Shown: positions 1 to 7,577 of the stretch, piece by piece
Numbering within the stretch: position 1 is the stretch's first letter
Layout of the letters: each line of letters begins with the position of its first letter
From: Actinomycetota bacterium
GTDB lineage: Bacteria; Actinomycetota; Actinomycetes; Nanopelagicales; Nanopelagicaceae
Direction of reading: 5' to 3'
Assembly: GCA_009698615.1 (NCBI GenBank)
Contig: WLPU01000016.1
Location: 1-43,185, forward strand
DNA length: 43,185 nucleotides
Position numbers and translations under genes: made by a program
Notes under the pieces: generated by a model
The model's input: the letters and a program-made list of their open reading frames with translations, nothing else
Databases searched by the model: none
What the model was told of the DNA's origin: nothing

Positions 1-20
1 CCCCCCCCCCCCCCCCCCCC
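1..20. repeat. Poly-C homopolymer run
   Basis: The window opens with 20 consecutive C residues followed by GGG. No other homopolymer of this length is seen in the window, and a run like this is out of character for a genome of balanced composition. A library or contig-end artefact is the simplest explanation; a real homopolymer cannot be excluded from the sequence alone. Confidence 0.9.
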
Positions 21-92
21 GGGAAGTTCGCCTCTCAGTGATCCAGCGGAGGTGGGAATTCATTCCCAATTCTCAGGCGAATCGCTCTGCGC

Positions 93-121
93 TTGACAAA
101 GAAACGGCAGTCAGCCATAAG
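93..121 (+). promoter_or_regulatory. Candidate promoter of the secreted protein gene
   Basis: A perfect TTGACA (93-98) is followed after 17 bases by CATAAG (116-121), a weak -10 element. The predicted transcription start would lie about 7 bases further on, practically at the ATG at 130. This suggests a leaderless or nearly leaderless mRNA, which is common in Actinobacteria. No Shine-Dalgarno sequence precedes the ATG, which agrees. The assignment is by eye only. Confidence 0.4.
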
Positions 122-129
122 GTAAATCT

Positions 130-1611
130 ATGTCTTCTTATAAGCCGTTCACGCCAACGAAGAGAGCTCCAGCACTCCTAACAGTCGGAGTCCTTTTGAC
201 ATCATTTTTGATCCTTAATTCTATAGCTCCTACTCAAGCTCTTGAACGTCCGAATTTTTCAGTTCTAAGTTCGGAAAACATCACCATCGACGATTCAACC
301 AGTGTATTAAAGGTTTATTTAAATACCTTTCGCCCAGATACCAACGTGAGTTTTCGATTGCAATCAAATAGCTTGACAACTGTCACCGTAGTGTCTGGAA
401 ACGATACTGTCGCAATCCCATCAAATTCGAACGTACATTTCTCTATTAAATCTGGACCGATCCTAAAAAAGGATCAAATTCTGAAACCAGTAAAGGAATT
501 CCGTAACGGATCCGGAACACTTCTAATCCAGATCTTTCCCGCCCCCCCTGACTTTCCATTAATCACACTCAACGGAGACACAAGCCTCATTAGTGCCCAC
601 GAGATTCTATCTACTCCTCATTTGAACTCTGGTTCGTACGCTATAGACTCAGTTGGAAGTCACATTAAATATTTCTTTAAATCACCCAATGATCTCGTTG
701 GATTTCGCAAGCTCAACGATGGCGAAGCAAAAGCAGGGGCTTCTAGCGCACCGAAATATGCGTTTCTCGAACAAAAGGATTTTGGAGTTACTGCAACCTT
801 CCCTGGCACCTGGATATTGTTAGACAAGAATTTCCAAAGGGTGCAAAGAATAAACGATGTACAAACGAAGTTTGGATTAGCTTCTCCAGAAGGTCATGGG
901 ATGACAATTAGCGGCTTAGGCAATCCCATAGTAATAACGAATATTACGAGAACTGTGGATAGCAGTTGGTTAGCCAAGCCATACGGGATGCCAATTCTTG
1001 ATTGTGACATTGCTGAAATTTCAGGTGGTAAAGCAATTAACGAATTCAGTTTTTGGGACTGGGCCGTATCCAACAAAGCTCTTAGCAAGCCCCTTTTAGA
1101 TGCCATGCCCCCAGTACACGATCCACAAGATCCTAATTCTCCTATTGACATCTGTCACGCAAATTCTTTGCAATATTTCAAGCCAAGTAATGTTTTCCTT
1201 ATTAGCGTTCGGAGCCCCTCAATCTTGATGATCTTGAGTGCAAACTTAAAAAAAGTCCAAACAATCATTCCCACTGATGGCTCATTCCAACACTTTGCTC
1301 GGTTTATTTCTCCAACTCAAATAACTGCTCTGGGGAATTTCCCGGATGCTAAGGTCTCGCAATTTTTAGATTTTAAATTCATTGCTAAAAAATGGATCCT
1401 TAAAAAGATACCCTTTCCAGTACATGCCAGGTACTGTGGCGACGCTGAATACGTTGACCCAACACATATCTGGCTCGGTGGCGGATGTGACGCTTTTACC
1501 CCTGGAACTCTTGGTGCAATCTTCACCGTACGCAATGGCACATTAACCCAACTCGGGGCCATCAATATGATCGGCTTTACCTTTTCCTATCGCGCCGATC
1601 TTTTAATTTAG
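130..1611 (+). CDS. Secreted protein of unknown function, 493 aa
   Basis: I do not recognise this protein. Residues 1-14 form a basic n-region, residues 15-32 a hydrophobic core, and TQA at 35-37 is a plausible signal peptidase I site, so export is likely. The mature part has many short beta-type segments, several Cys residues in the second half (around ILDCDIAE, DICHAN, ARYCGDAEY and GGGCDAF) that could form disulfides outside the cell, and a Gly/aromatic-rich C terminus. It could be a beta-propeller-like extracellular protein, but no diagnostic repeat is clear. It stands alone at the left edge, followed by 189 bases without a gene and then a convergent gene. The ATG at 130 is the only start that retains the signal peptide. 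Function unknown. Confidence 0.8.
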   Translation: MSSYKPFTPTKRAPALLTVGVLLTSFLILNSIAPTQALERPNFSVLSSENITIDDSTSVLKVYLNTFRPDTNVSFRLQSNSLTTVTVVSGNDTVAIPSNSNVHFSIKSGPILKKDQILKPVKEFRNGSGTLLIQIFPAPPDFPLITLNGDTSLISAHEILSTPHLNSGSYAIDSVGSHIKYFFKSPNDLVGFRKLNDGEAKAGASSAPKYAFLEQKDFGVTATFPGTWILLDKNFQRVQRINDVQTKFGLASPEGHGMTISGLGNPIVITNITRTVDSSWLAKPYGMPILDCDIAEISGGKAINEFSFWDWAVSNKALSKPLLDAMPPVHDPQDPNSPIDICHANSLQYFKPSNVFLISVRSPSILMILSANLKKVQTIIPTDGSFQHFARFISPTQITALGNFPDAKVSQFLDFKFIAKKWILKKIPFPVHARYCGDAEYVDPTHIWLGGGCDAFTPGTLGAIFTVRNGTLTQLGAINMIGFTFSYRADLLI

Positions 1612-1800
1612 TGCCATATGATTTTCTCGCCCCTGAATTTTCATCGCCCAGCGAAGAGTCAGCGAGAAATTACCCAGTATTAGGCGATGCCAGCAACCGC
1701 ATCTGTCGGTTAGAGAAGTTTCCGACCAGTAAAGGGACTTGACTATCATGGTTTAGTTGATTTGATAGCAGTACGGTCTACTGTAAAAATCTCCTAAATA
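1612..1800. other. Intergenic region between convergent genes
   Basis: 189 bases without a gene. They hold two weak inverted repeats: CTATCA (1743-1748) with TGATAG (1763-1768), and CAGTA (1769-1773) with TACTG (1779-1783). Neither is followed by a convincing T-tract, so I do not call a terminator, although transcription from both sides should end here. Confidence 0.4.
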
Positions 1801-2451
1801 CTAAAGGTTAAGACCCAAATTGGGTTTTTGTATCAAAAACATCATCGCCCAATAGACGCTAAAAGCCACAAAGATTCCACCATAGATGTCGATCAAAAAA
1901 TGTTGATGCAAGAAAACTGTTGCAGGTAGAATCGTTGAAAACCAAACCATCAATATCCAGCTTGTTTTTGGTGCAATCCCGCGCACTCGCCACAGCGCAA
2001 TGATCGAGATCACCGACCACGTAACGTGATTTGATGGAAACCCATTCAGCGGTTGATCGTTTCCATAGACCACATGAACTAGAACCCAATCAAAGAATGA
2101 ATGACCTGGTACTGGAGTTCGAGGAACTTGGGTTTGGAAAAATGCATACGCCACATCAAGGCAGAGTTGGCCCACGATGATGGATAACCCATTAACCAGA
2201 AACACCTTAAAGCCGCCCAAACGTAAAGATAGTACGGGTACAACAACTGCTGCTAGCAGGTGAAAGCTGAGATACGGAATGACAAATATTGAAATGATCG
2301 GAATCTTCTCATCTAACCACCCTTGCATAATCAAAGGTTGGTAGGCGTAATCAGCTTTATTGAATATTTCATACGTTACGAAAGCCAAAATAATGCCAAG
2401 AAATACTGCCGCTACCGTGAATTTTTCACTCTTACTTAAATTTGTTTTCAT
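1801..2451 (-). CDS. PAP2-family (Aur1/IPC-synthase-like) membrane phosphatase
   Basis: Integral membrane phosphatase/phosphotransferase of the PAP2 superfamily, likely acting on a lipid phosphate or phosphoinositol-type substrate at the outer face of the membrane. The ORF opens GTG-ATG. The ATG at 2451 is favoured because the upstream AAGGGG is well spaced for it and too close to the GTG at 2454. Counting from the GTG, FPSNHVTWS at 139-147 is the PSxH motif and FLHQHFLID at 181-189 supplies the second His and the Asp (HxxxD). The usual first KxxxxxxRP motif is not evident, as is typical of the Aur1-like PAP2 subfamily. About six membrane segments are visible. It lies 23-26 bases downstream of the aquaporin gene on the same strand, probably in the same operon. 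Substrate unknown. Confidence 0.85.
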   Translation of the reverse strand: MKTNLSKSEKFTVAAVFLGIILAFVTYEIFNKADYAYQPLIMQGWLDEKIPIISIFVIPYLSFHLLAAVVVPVLSLRLGGFKVFLVNGLSIIVGQLCLDVAYAFFQTQVPRTPVPGHSFFDWVLVHVVYGNDQPLNGFPSNHVTWSVISIIALWRVRGIAPKTSWILMVWFSTILPATVFLHQHFLIDIYGGIFVAFSVYWAMMFLIQKPNLGLNL

Positions 2452-2477
2452 CACGGCCCCTTGAGAGTTGTATCTGC

Positions 2478-3143
2478 TCAGATAGATTTCTTTTCAGGAG
2501 TAAAAAGTGCGTCGTATAACAAGGCTGCGACCCCAGCACCAAGAAGTGGCCCAACAATCCAAACCCAGCTGTTAATCCACGTTCCAGAAACAAGGGCTGG
2601 CCCAAACCAGCGAGCAGGGTTGACTGCTGCGCCGGTGAGCGGACCCATAAATAGAATCTCCAGAGTAATCATGAGCCCAATCGGGAACCCAGCAACTGCA
2701 CCAAAGGTTCCGCGCTTATCCACGGCAACTCCGAAAATTACGGCAACAAGAAGGAATGTTCCAATCGCTTCGGCAACCATCGCTTTTGTTGGACTGATGC
2801 CATTTGCTACAGAAGCGGCTCCAAGAGATTTGCCCGCGTCGTTTCCCCATCCAGCGATGTAACGAAGTGCCACTGCGGCAAGACTTGCTCCCGACAATTG
2901 TGCGGCAACATAGGAAAGAAAAGTCCTGGTGTTGAGACGTTTTGTAATCAGCATTCCAAAAGAGACCGCCGGATTGAAATGTGCGCCAGAAATCGCTGCG
3001 AAGGCACTCACCATAATTGCTATCGCTAAACCATGTGCCAGAGCAATACCAAGAAGATCAGCTTTGCCGTTCATGATTGCACCCGCACCAATTAGAATGA
3101 GAGTGAAGGTTCCGATGAATTCAGCTGCAAGTTTCTCTTTCAT
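2478..3143 (-). CDS. MIP-family aquaporin with a TIP/AQP8-like selectivity filter
   Basis: Six-helix channel of the major intrinsic protein family, 221 aa. Both half-helix motifs are intact: HFNPAV at 55-60 and VNPAR at 174-178. Aligned by eye to E. coli AqpZ, the aromatic/arginine filter reads H37 (Phe43 in AqpZ), I163 (His174), A172 (Thr183) and R178 (Arg189). H-I-A-R is the pattern of plant tonoplast intrinsic proteins and is close to AQP8, which pass ammonia, urea or peroxide as well as water; strict water channels have F-H-T/C-R. The stretch around GPLTGAAVNPARWFGPAL also reads like a TIP. The start is supported by AAGGGG four bases upstream of the ATG. It is first in a likely two-gene operon with the PAP2 gene. 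Family is certain; the transported solute is inferred. Confidence 0.93.
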   Translation of the reverse strand: MKEKLAAEFIGTFTLILIGAGAIMNGKADLLGIALAHGLAIAIMVSAFAAISGAHFNPAVSFGMLITKRLNTRTFLSYVAAQLSGASLAAVALRYIAGWGNDAGKSLGAASVANGISPTKAMVAEAIGTFLLVAVIFGVAVDKRGTFGAVAGFPIGLMITLEILFMGPLTGAAVNPARWFGPALVSGTWINSWVWIVGPLLGAGVAALLYDALFTPEKKSI

Positions 3144-3166
3144 AGCGCCCCTTCGATTGAGCCTCC

Positions 3167-3181
3167 CCTAGAACCTCTAGG
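3167..3181. repeat. Short inverted repeat upstream of the aquaporin gene
   Basis: CCTAGA (3167-3172), loop ACC, TCTAGG (3176-3181). The repeat lies 24 bases upstream of the aquaporin ATG on the minus strand, where an operator or a 5' UTR hairpin could sit. It is only six base pairs, so chance is a real possibility. Confidence 0.3.
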
Positions 3182-3235
3182 AGTAACAAAGATGAGAAGA
3201 CTTTAGCAACTCGAGCATCCGATTATGGGCTTTTG

Positions 3236-4291
3236 CTACAAATGCTTTACGGCCTCGATCAGCGCTTGAATGTAACCGATGGCATGCGCCCGACCCCGAT
3301 GTCCGTATGCGCTATCACCCGTCAATGATGGTGTGTGATCGTCCAAAATTGCACCGGTATAGCCATGTTTATGCAAGGCCTTAATTACTTCAAAAGGCGA
3401 ATAGTTGCCTTCACCCAAGAATGACTCTTGAAATACAGGGAATACTCCTTGGACATCCCGCAGATGTATATAAGCAATCTTGTTTTTCGGAGCAAACCGG
3501 TTAACCGCGTCCATTACCGAATTTGCCCCGTCCATTTCAGAAACTGACCCGAGGCACAGTTCCAGTTTGAGATTTGGACTATCAACTGTGTGCACTGCCC
3601 GGTCCAAGTTATCAACACTCGTTAAGATTCGTGCGATCCCATGGAGCTCTTGCGCTGGTGGATCATCAGGGTGGAAACACAAGACAACGTTGGATTCCTC
3701 GCAAGTCTCAATTACCCCTTTTACGAAATATTCGAAGTTACTCCACATTTCATCAATCGTGAGTGAATCGACACCCAAGGGCACAAAGGATCCTCGCGTG
3801 AAAGTGTCTTTTAAATCAACATCTTGTTCATCGCGGCGTGCAACCCAGATTTCTGCATCTCGGGAACGATCAAGAATTACCGAATGGTCATAGATCGAAA
3901 CATACGATCCTCCCCGCCCGTAGTTGCCCATATCCGTGCGCCAGACGCTTTGAGGCATCCAGTGCATTCCAAGAATCGGGACGCCGGCTGCTCCTAGAGC
4001 TCGAATGGTGCTCTTCATGTTCTCTAACTGTTCTTCACGTCCTGGAAGTCCAAGCATGATTTTGTCAAAGAAAAATGTGGGTACGTTTTCAAAAGATTCG
4101 ATCTTCAAACCGGCGGCTTTCACTGGTGCTAGGAAATCCTCAATGTCCTTCTGCTCCCACTTGCTCTGGCCTGGAATCTTTGGTGTTTGAAACGAAATCC
4201 CTTCGCAGCCGAGCTGGATTGCAAAATCAAGATATTGCTTATCGTTTTCTGGATGCTGACCAACCGCTACGCGCATCATTGAGCTTGGCAT
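3236..4291 (-). CDS. uxuA: Mannonate dehydratase (UxuA family)
   Basis: Predicted D-mannonate dehydratase (EC 4.2.1.8), which converts D-mannonate to 2-keto-3-deoxygluconate in hexuronate breakdown. The protein is 351 aa and has a TIM-barrel layout. Expected divalent-metal ligands are present: H207 in CFHPDDPP, C246 in LELCLGS, H276 in YIHLRDVQG and D317/D318 in ILDDHTP. The C-terminal GRAHAIGYIQAL is typical of UxuA. The start at 4291 is backed by GGGAG seven bases upstream. It is divergent from the SMP-30 lactonase gene across 51 bases, which suggests shared control. No uxaC, uxuB or kdg genes are in the window, so the complete pathway is not shown. A related sugar-acid dehydratase activity is possible. 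Confidence 0.88.
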   Translation of the reverse strand: MPSSMMRVAVGQHPENDKQYLDFAIQLGCEGISFQTPKIPGQSKWEQKDIEDFLAPVKAAGLKIESFENVPTFFFDKIMLGLPGREEQLENMKSTIRALGAAGVPILGMHWMPQSVWRTDMGNYGRGGSYVSIYDHSVILDRSRDAEIWVARRDEQDVDLKDTFTRGSFVPLGVDSLTIDEMWSNFEYFVKGVIETCEESNVVLCFHPDDPPAQELHGIARILTSVDNLDRAVHTVDSPNLKLELCLGSVSEMDGANSVMDAVNRFAPKNKIAYIHLRDVQGVFPVFQESFLGEGNYSPFEVIKALHKHGYTGAILDDHTPSLTGDSAYGHRGRAHAIGYIQALIEAVKHL

Positions 4292-4342
4292 GATTTCTCC
4301 CTAGACTATGGTGGAAACCCTAGTGGACGGCAAAGGCAATCA

Positions 4343-5218
4343 ATGGCAACGTACTCCGCGGACCGGATTCCGGGTTCAAAATCTGGTTTAGGTGAAGGCT
4401 CGCTCTGGGATGAACGGACAAAAACTTTTCTCTGGTTGGACGTTTTTGAAAATCGAATTATGCAATTTGATCCCGCAGATCAGTCCATAGAAGAACATTT
4501 CATGCCTAAAGTTGTTACCTACATAGGCAAACGTCAATCTGGCGGTTTCATCGTCGCTCTAGGTGATTGTCTAGCAACTCTCGATAAAGATTTTCTTCCA
4601 CTGGAATTTACGCCTCTGGAAGTAGATCCTGAAGCGGCGAGAACCAATGATGGCAATATTGATTCCAAAGGAAACCTTTGGATTGGAACCGCCGATATTG
4701 TTGAGAACGTCGGCGCGGGTGACTTGCGACGGATCGATCCAAAGTTGGATTCCACCACTTTCCGAAATCAGATCTACATTTCAAACGGTATTGATTGGTC
4801 TCCCGATGGCACGGTGATGTATTACATCGACTCGGCAACGAGAAAAATTTCACGATATAGATTCGACTCTTCGACTGGAAAAATTATTGAGGCACTTCCA
4901 GAATTTGATGTCAGTGACGTTACCGGAGTCCCAGATGGAATGTGTACCGATTCTGCTGGAAATCTCTGGGTTGCCTTTTGGGGCTCAGGTCAAGTTCGAA
5001 ATTATTCATCGACCGGTGAGCTGCTGAACGTGGTGCACTGTCCTTCAGCCCTTACTACCTGTTGCTCTTTCGGTGGAGATGATCTACAAACTTTATTCAT
5101 TACTTCAGCGCAAACGACATATGACCCGCAATATAGCTTCGGAGACGACGCTGATGGAATGTGTTTTCAGGTGAAAGTTTCGGCTCAAGGCAAACTCGAT
5201 CAATTCTTCAAAGGTTAA
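4343..5218 (+). CDS. SMP-30/gluconolactonase family sugar lactonase
   Basis: Six-bladed beta-propeller lactonase of the SMP-30/gluconolactonase/LRE family, 291 aa, likely cytoplasmic because no signal peptide is seen. Metal-site residues by family pattern are E18 (GEGSLW), N148 (YISNGIDWSPDG) and D198 (GVPDGMCTD); R100 and N102 (ARTNDGNID) match the substrate-binding pair. Such enzymes hydrolyse aldonolactones formed by sugar dehydrogenases. The divergent mannonate dehydratase suggests that the lactone belongs to a hexuronate or aldonate route. The ATG at 4343 begins MATYSADRIPGSKSG and leaves 51 bases for a shared promoter region. The exact sugar cannot be read from the sequence. Confidence 0.87.
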   Translation: MATYSADRIPGSKSGLGEGSLWDERTKTFLWLDVFENRIMQFDPADQSIEEHFMPKVVTYIGKRQSGGFIVALGDCLATLDKDFLPLEFTPLEVDPEAARTNDGNIDSKGNLWIGTADIVENVGAGDLRRIDPKLDSTTFRNQIYISNGIDWSPDGTVMYYIDSATRKISRYRFDSSTGKIIEALPEFDVSDVTGVPDGMCTDSAGNLWVAFWGSGQVRNYSSTGELLNVVHCPSALTTCCSFGGDDLQTLFITSAQTTYDPQYSFGDDADGMCFQVKVSAQGKLDQFFKG

Positions 5219-5246
5219 TTTAGTGCCACGTGCAAATGGTTTTGAT

Positions 5247-5265
5247 ATGAAATCAATGATTTCAT
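5247..5265. promoter_or_regulatory. 19-bp perfect palindrome overlapping the DMT transporter start codon
   Basis: ATGAAATCA-A-TGATTTCAT is a perfect inverted repeat with 9-base arms and a one-base centre. Its last two bases are the AT of the ATG at 5264-5266. It could be a dimeric repressor operator. In RNA it could form a hairpin only with an enlarged loop. No related copy was noticed elsewhere in the window. Function is inferred from symmetry and position only. Confidence 0.45.
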
Positions 5266-6166
5266 GCACTTAACGCGAACTGAAAAGCTTGGAATGCTCT
5301 ATGCCCTGCTGGGTGTTTTTCTTTTTTCCCTTTCGCTTCCTATGACAAAATGGGCCCTGGAAAGTTTTGATCCTTTTCTTACCGCCTCGTCTCGTCCAAT
5401 TTTCGCCTCGATGATCGCCATTCCGCTGATGCTCTTTGTGAAAGTAAAGAAAGTTCCAAAGCAATATTTGAAACCTTTGATTTACACAATGCTTGGAAAT
5501 GCCTTTATCTGGCCGGTGTTGATTGCACTTGCATTACATCGCACCACCTCTGCTCACATTGCTGTCATCTCATCGATCATGCCTCTGTCGACTGCAATTT
5601 TCGCGGTGATGAGGACTAAGACTCAAGTATCTTGGCAATTTTGGGCGGCATCCATTAGCGGTACCGCGCTATTAGTTATCTTTTCTATCTCTCGCGGCGG
5701 GGGTTCTGGCGGCGACCTCATCGCCGACGCTCTTACTCTCGGTGCCGTAATTGCTTCTGCCTATTGTTATGTCGAGGGCGCAGAACTTACGAAGATTATG
5801 CCGGGTTGGCAGGTGATCTCGTGGGTAGTCGTCCTTGCTCTACCAATTTGTATCCCCGGCTCACTCTTTATCTGGTCACAAACTCATACACAGCACACGA
5901 TCACAGTTCATGGATTAGTCGGAATCACAATGATTGGAGTTTCATCAATGTATCTGGGATTTTTTGCTTGGTATAGAGGGTTGAAAGATGCTGGAACGGC
6001 TCATGGATCTCAAGTTCAACAACTACAGGGCATTATGACATTGGGGTGGGCGGCACTCTTGCTCGGAGAGAAAGTTACCCTGCCCATGATCGTTATTTCC
6101 CTAGGGGTAATCCTCTGCGTTCTATGGGCCCTGATGTCGCGTCAACGAACCTTAGAAATGTCCTGA
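5264..6166 (+). CDS. EamA/DMT-family membrane transporter
   Basis: Drug/metabolite transporter superfamily protein of 300 aa with about ten hydrophobic segments arranged as two EamA repeats. The first begins near residue 10 (GMLYALLGVFLFSLSLP) and the second near residue 152. The C-terminal repeat ends in QLQGIMTLGWAALLLGE, the usual pattern for this family. Members move amino acids, sugar acids, nucleotide sugars or drugs, mostly outward. The SMP-30 lactonase gene ends 45 bases upstream on the same strand, so a link to sugar-acid metabolism is possible. The start codon is embedded in a 19-bp palindrome. The last 25 bases overlap the 3' end of the convergent hydrolase gene. Confidence 0.88.
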   Translation: MHLTRTEKLGMLYALLGVFLFSLSLPMTKWALESFDPFLTASSRPIFASMIAIPLMLFVKVKKVPKQYLKPLIYTMLGNAFIWPVLIALALHRTTSAHIAVISSIMPLSTAIFAVMRTKTQVSWQFWAASISGTALLVIFSISRGGGSGGDLIADALTLGAVIASAYCYVEGAELTKIMPGWQVISWVVVLALPICIPGSLFIWSQTHTQHTITVHGLVGITMIGVSSMYLGFFAWYRGLKDAGTAHGSQVQQLQGIMTLGWAALLLGEKVTLPMIVISLGVILCVLWALMSRQRTLEMS

Positions 6167-6918
6167 ACAAAAATCAGAGAGTTTTCGAATATTACTTCAG
6201 CATCATAATCAAGGGTTGCGACGTGATAACTGTTTACTAGTTCGATTCGCTGCTTTTTATCGGATCCGATTTCCGCCATTACTATTTCGGTATTTGACAC
6301 AGGTAAAGTGTGATCTTCAACGCTATGGAAAAGAAGCATTGGCTTGTTTATTAGTCCCAAAGTACTTCTAGCGCTCTTGAGAAGTTTGTTGAGTTGTAAA
6401 ACACCCTTGGTGGGTAAAGCGTCATAGCCGTATTCAGAAACATTGGGACGTTTAATATCGTTACCAACGGAAGGTAAATGCGATCGAAGTCGGGCCAATA
6501 TCGGAGCAAACTTTATTGTTATTCCTGGAATATGCGCCATTGGATTAACGAGCACGATGCCATCGATGAGCTCAGCATGGTGGGCTGCCACATAGAGCGA
6601 GGTTGCTCCACCCATCGATAATCCAAAGAGGAAAACGGTTTCGCACACTTTGTGTAGTTCGTTGAGTTCTTCAACTACTCGCGCTGGCCACTCTTGCCAC
6701 GACACTTTATTGAGGTCTTGCCATTTTGTTCCGTGTCCCGGAAGTTTAGGAACGCGCACGGTGTAACCCCGGGCACCAAAGAATTCAGCCCATGGACGCA
6801 TAGACGACGGTGATCCAGTAAATCCATGAACAAATACGATTCCGATTTTTCCATGAAAACCACTTCCGCGAACGGCATAGTCGTCAATTAACCCGGCAGG
6901 TGCTCCCTCGATCGCCAC
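6142..6918 (-). CDS. Alpha/beta hydrolase (carboxylesterase / monoacylglycerol-lipase type)
   Basis: Soluble alpha/beta hydrolase resembling Est30-type carboxylesterases and bacterial monoacylglycerol lipases. The oxyanion element is HGFTGSP, the nucleophile elbow is GLSMGG, the acid is the Asp in SVEDHTLP, and the His lies in NSYHVATLD, so the triad looks complete. The frame stays open to a TTG at 6954, but this coincides with the first possible start of the divergent exonuclease gene. The GTG at 6918 (protein begins MAIEGAPAGLIDDYAV, about 258 aa) leaves room for promoters and is chosen, with uncertainty. Its 3' end overlaps the DMT transporter gene by 25 bases on the opposite strand. Likely substrates are short to medium acyl esters or monoglycerides. 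Confidence 0.85.
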   Translation of the reverse strand: MAIEGAPAGLIDDYAVRGSGFHGKIGIVFVHGFTGSPSSMRPWAEFFGARGYTVRVPKLPGHGTKWQDLNKVSWQEWPARVVEELNELHKVCETVFLFGLSMGGATSLYVAAHHAELIDGIVLVNPMAHIPGITIKFAPILARLRSHLPSVGNDIKRPNVSEYGYDALPTKGVLQLNKLLKSARSTLGLINKPMLLFHSVEDHTLPVSNTEIVMAEIGSDKKQRIELVNSYHVATLDYDAEVIFENSLIFVQDISKVR

Positions 6919-6971
6919 GCTTCTAGAGTATCCCCGGATCCCCTGTCGTATCAATGCTTTATCGTTTCATT

Positions 6972-7577
6972 ATGCCGACTTCTCTTGCTGACACCACATT
7001 CGTAGTGATCGATTTAGAAACCTCGGGTGGCTCCCCCGCATCTGCCGGAATTACAGAAATTGGCGCGGTGAAAGTCCAGGCCGGGGTGGTACTTGGAGAA
7101 TACGAATCTTTCATCAATCCCGGTCATTCTCTACCGTCATTTATTACATCTCTTACGGGGATTACCGATGAAATGTTGAGGGATGCTCCGAGTATCGAGC
7201 ACACCCTGCCTTCATTGCTTGAATTCATTGGCATGCACACGCAAGTAATCGTGGTTGCCCATAATGCGCCCTTTGATATTGGCTTTCTAAAAGCCGCCGC
7301 AATCAAGGCTCAAATTCAATGGCCACCTTTTCACGTCATTGATACCGTTCGAATTGCGCGACATGTTTTGACTTTGGATGAAGTCCCCAATTGCCAACTT
7401 TCAACTTTGGCGAAGTTTTTTGGAACCAAAAATTCACCTAGCCATAGGGCTTTAGATGATGCACGTGCAACAGTTGAAGTTCTCCACGGAATCATTGATC
7501 GTCTCGGCAGTCACGAAATCACAACTATTGAAGCCTTGAAAAAACTCAATCGGCAGCGATCTCCGCGGTTAATGTAA
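6972..7577 (+). CDS. DEDDh 3'-5' exonuclease (DnaQ/PolC-epsilon-like)
   Basis: Exonuclease of the DnaQ family. Exo I is VIDLETSGG, Exo II is VAHNAPFDIGFL, and Exo III with the catalytic His is HRALDDARATVEVL. All four acidic residues and the His are present, so activity is expected. The ATG at 6972 (MPTSLADTTF) is preferred to the one at 6954, which sits on top of the outermost start of the divergent hydrolase. The protein is about 201 aa and contains only the exonuclease domain. In many Actinobacteria the gene next to trpD and ctaE is a longer fusion with a C-terminal UvrC/GIY-YIG-like part, which is absent here. Its role is probably DNA repair or proofreading. The 3' end overlaps trpD by 32 bases, convergently. 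Confidence 0.9.
   Translation: MPTSLADTTFVVIDLETSGGSPASAGITEIGAVKVQAGVVLGEYESFINPGHSLPSFITSLTGITDEMLRDAPSIEHTLPSLLEFIGMHTQVIVVAHNAPFDIGFLKAAAIKAQIQWPPFHVIDTVRIARHVLTLDEVPNCQLSTLAKFFGTKNSPSHRALDDARATVEVLHGIIDRLGSHEITTIEALKKLNRQRSPRLM

Noticed and set aside
2461-2862. 133-codon frame on + across the aquaporin gene
   Set aside because: It is the complement of the aquaporin coding sequence, which has two NPA motifs; the frame translates to low-complexity Pro/Ala/Thr-rich sequence.
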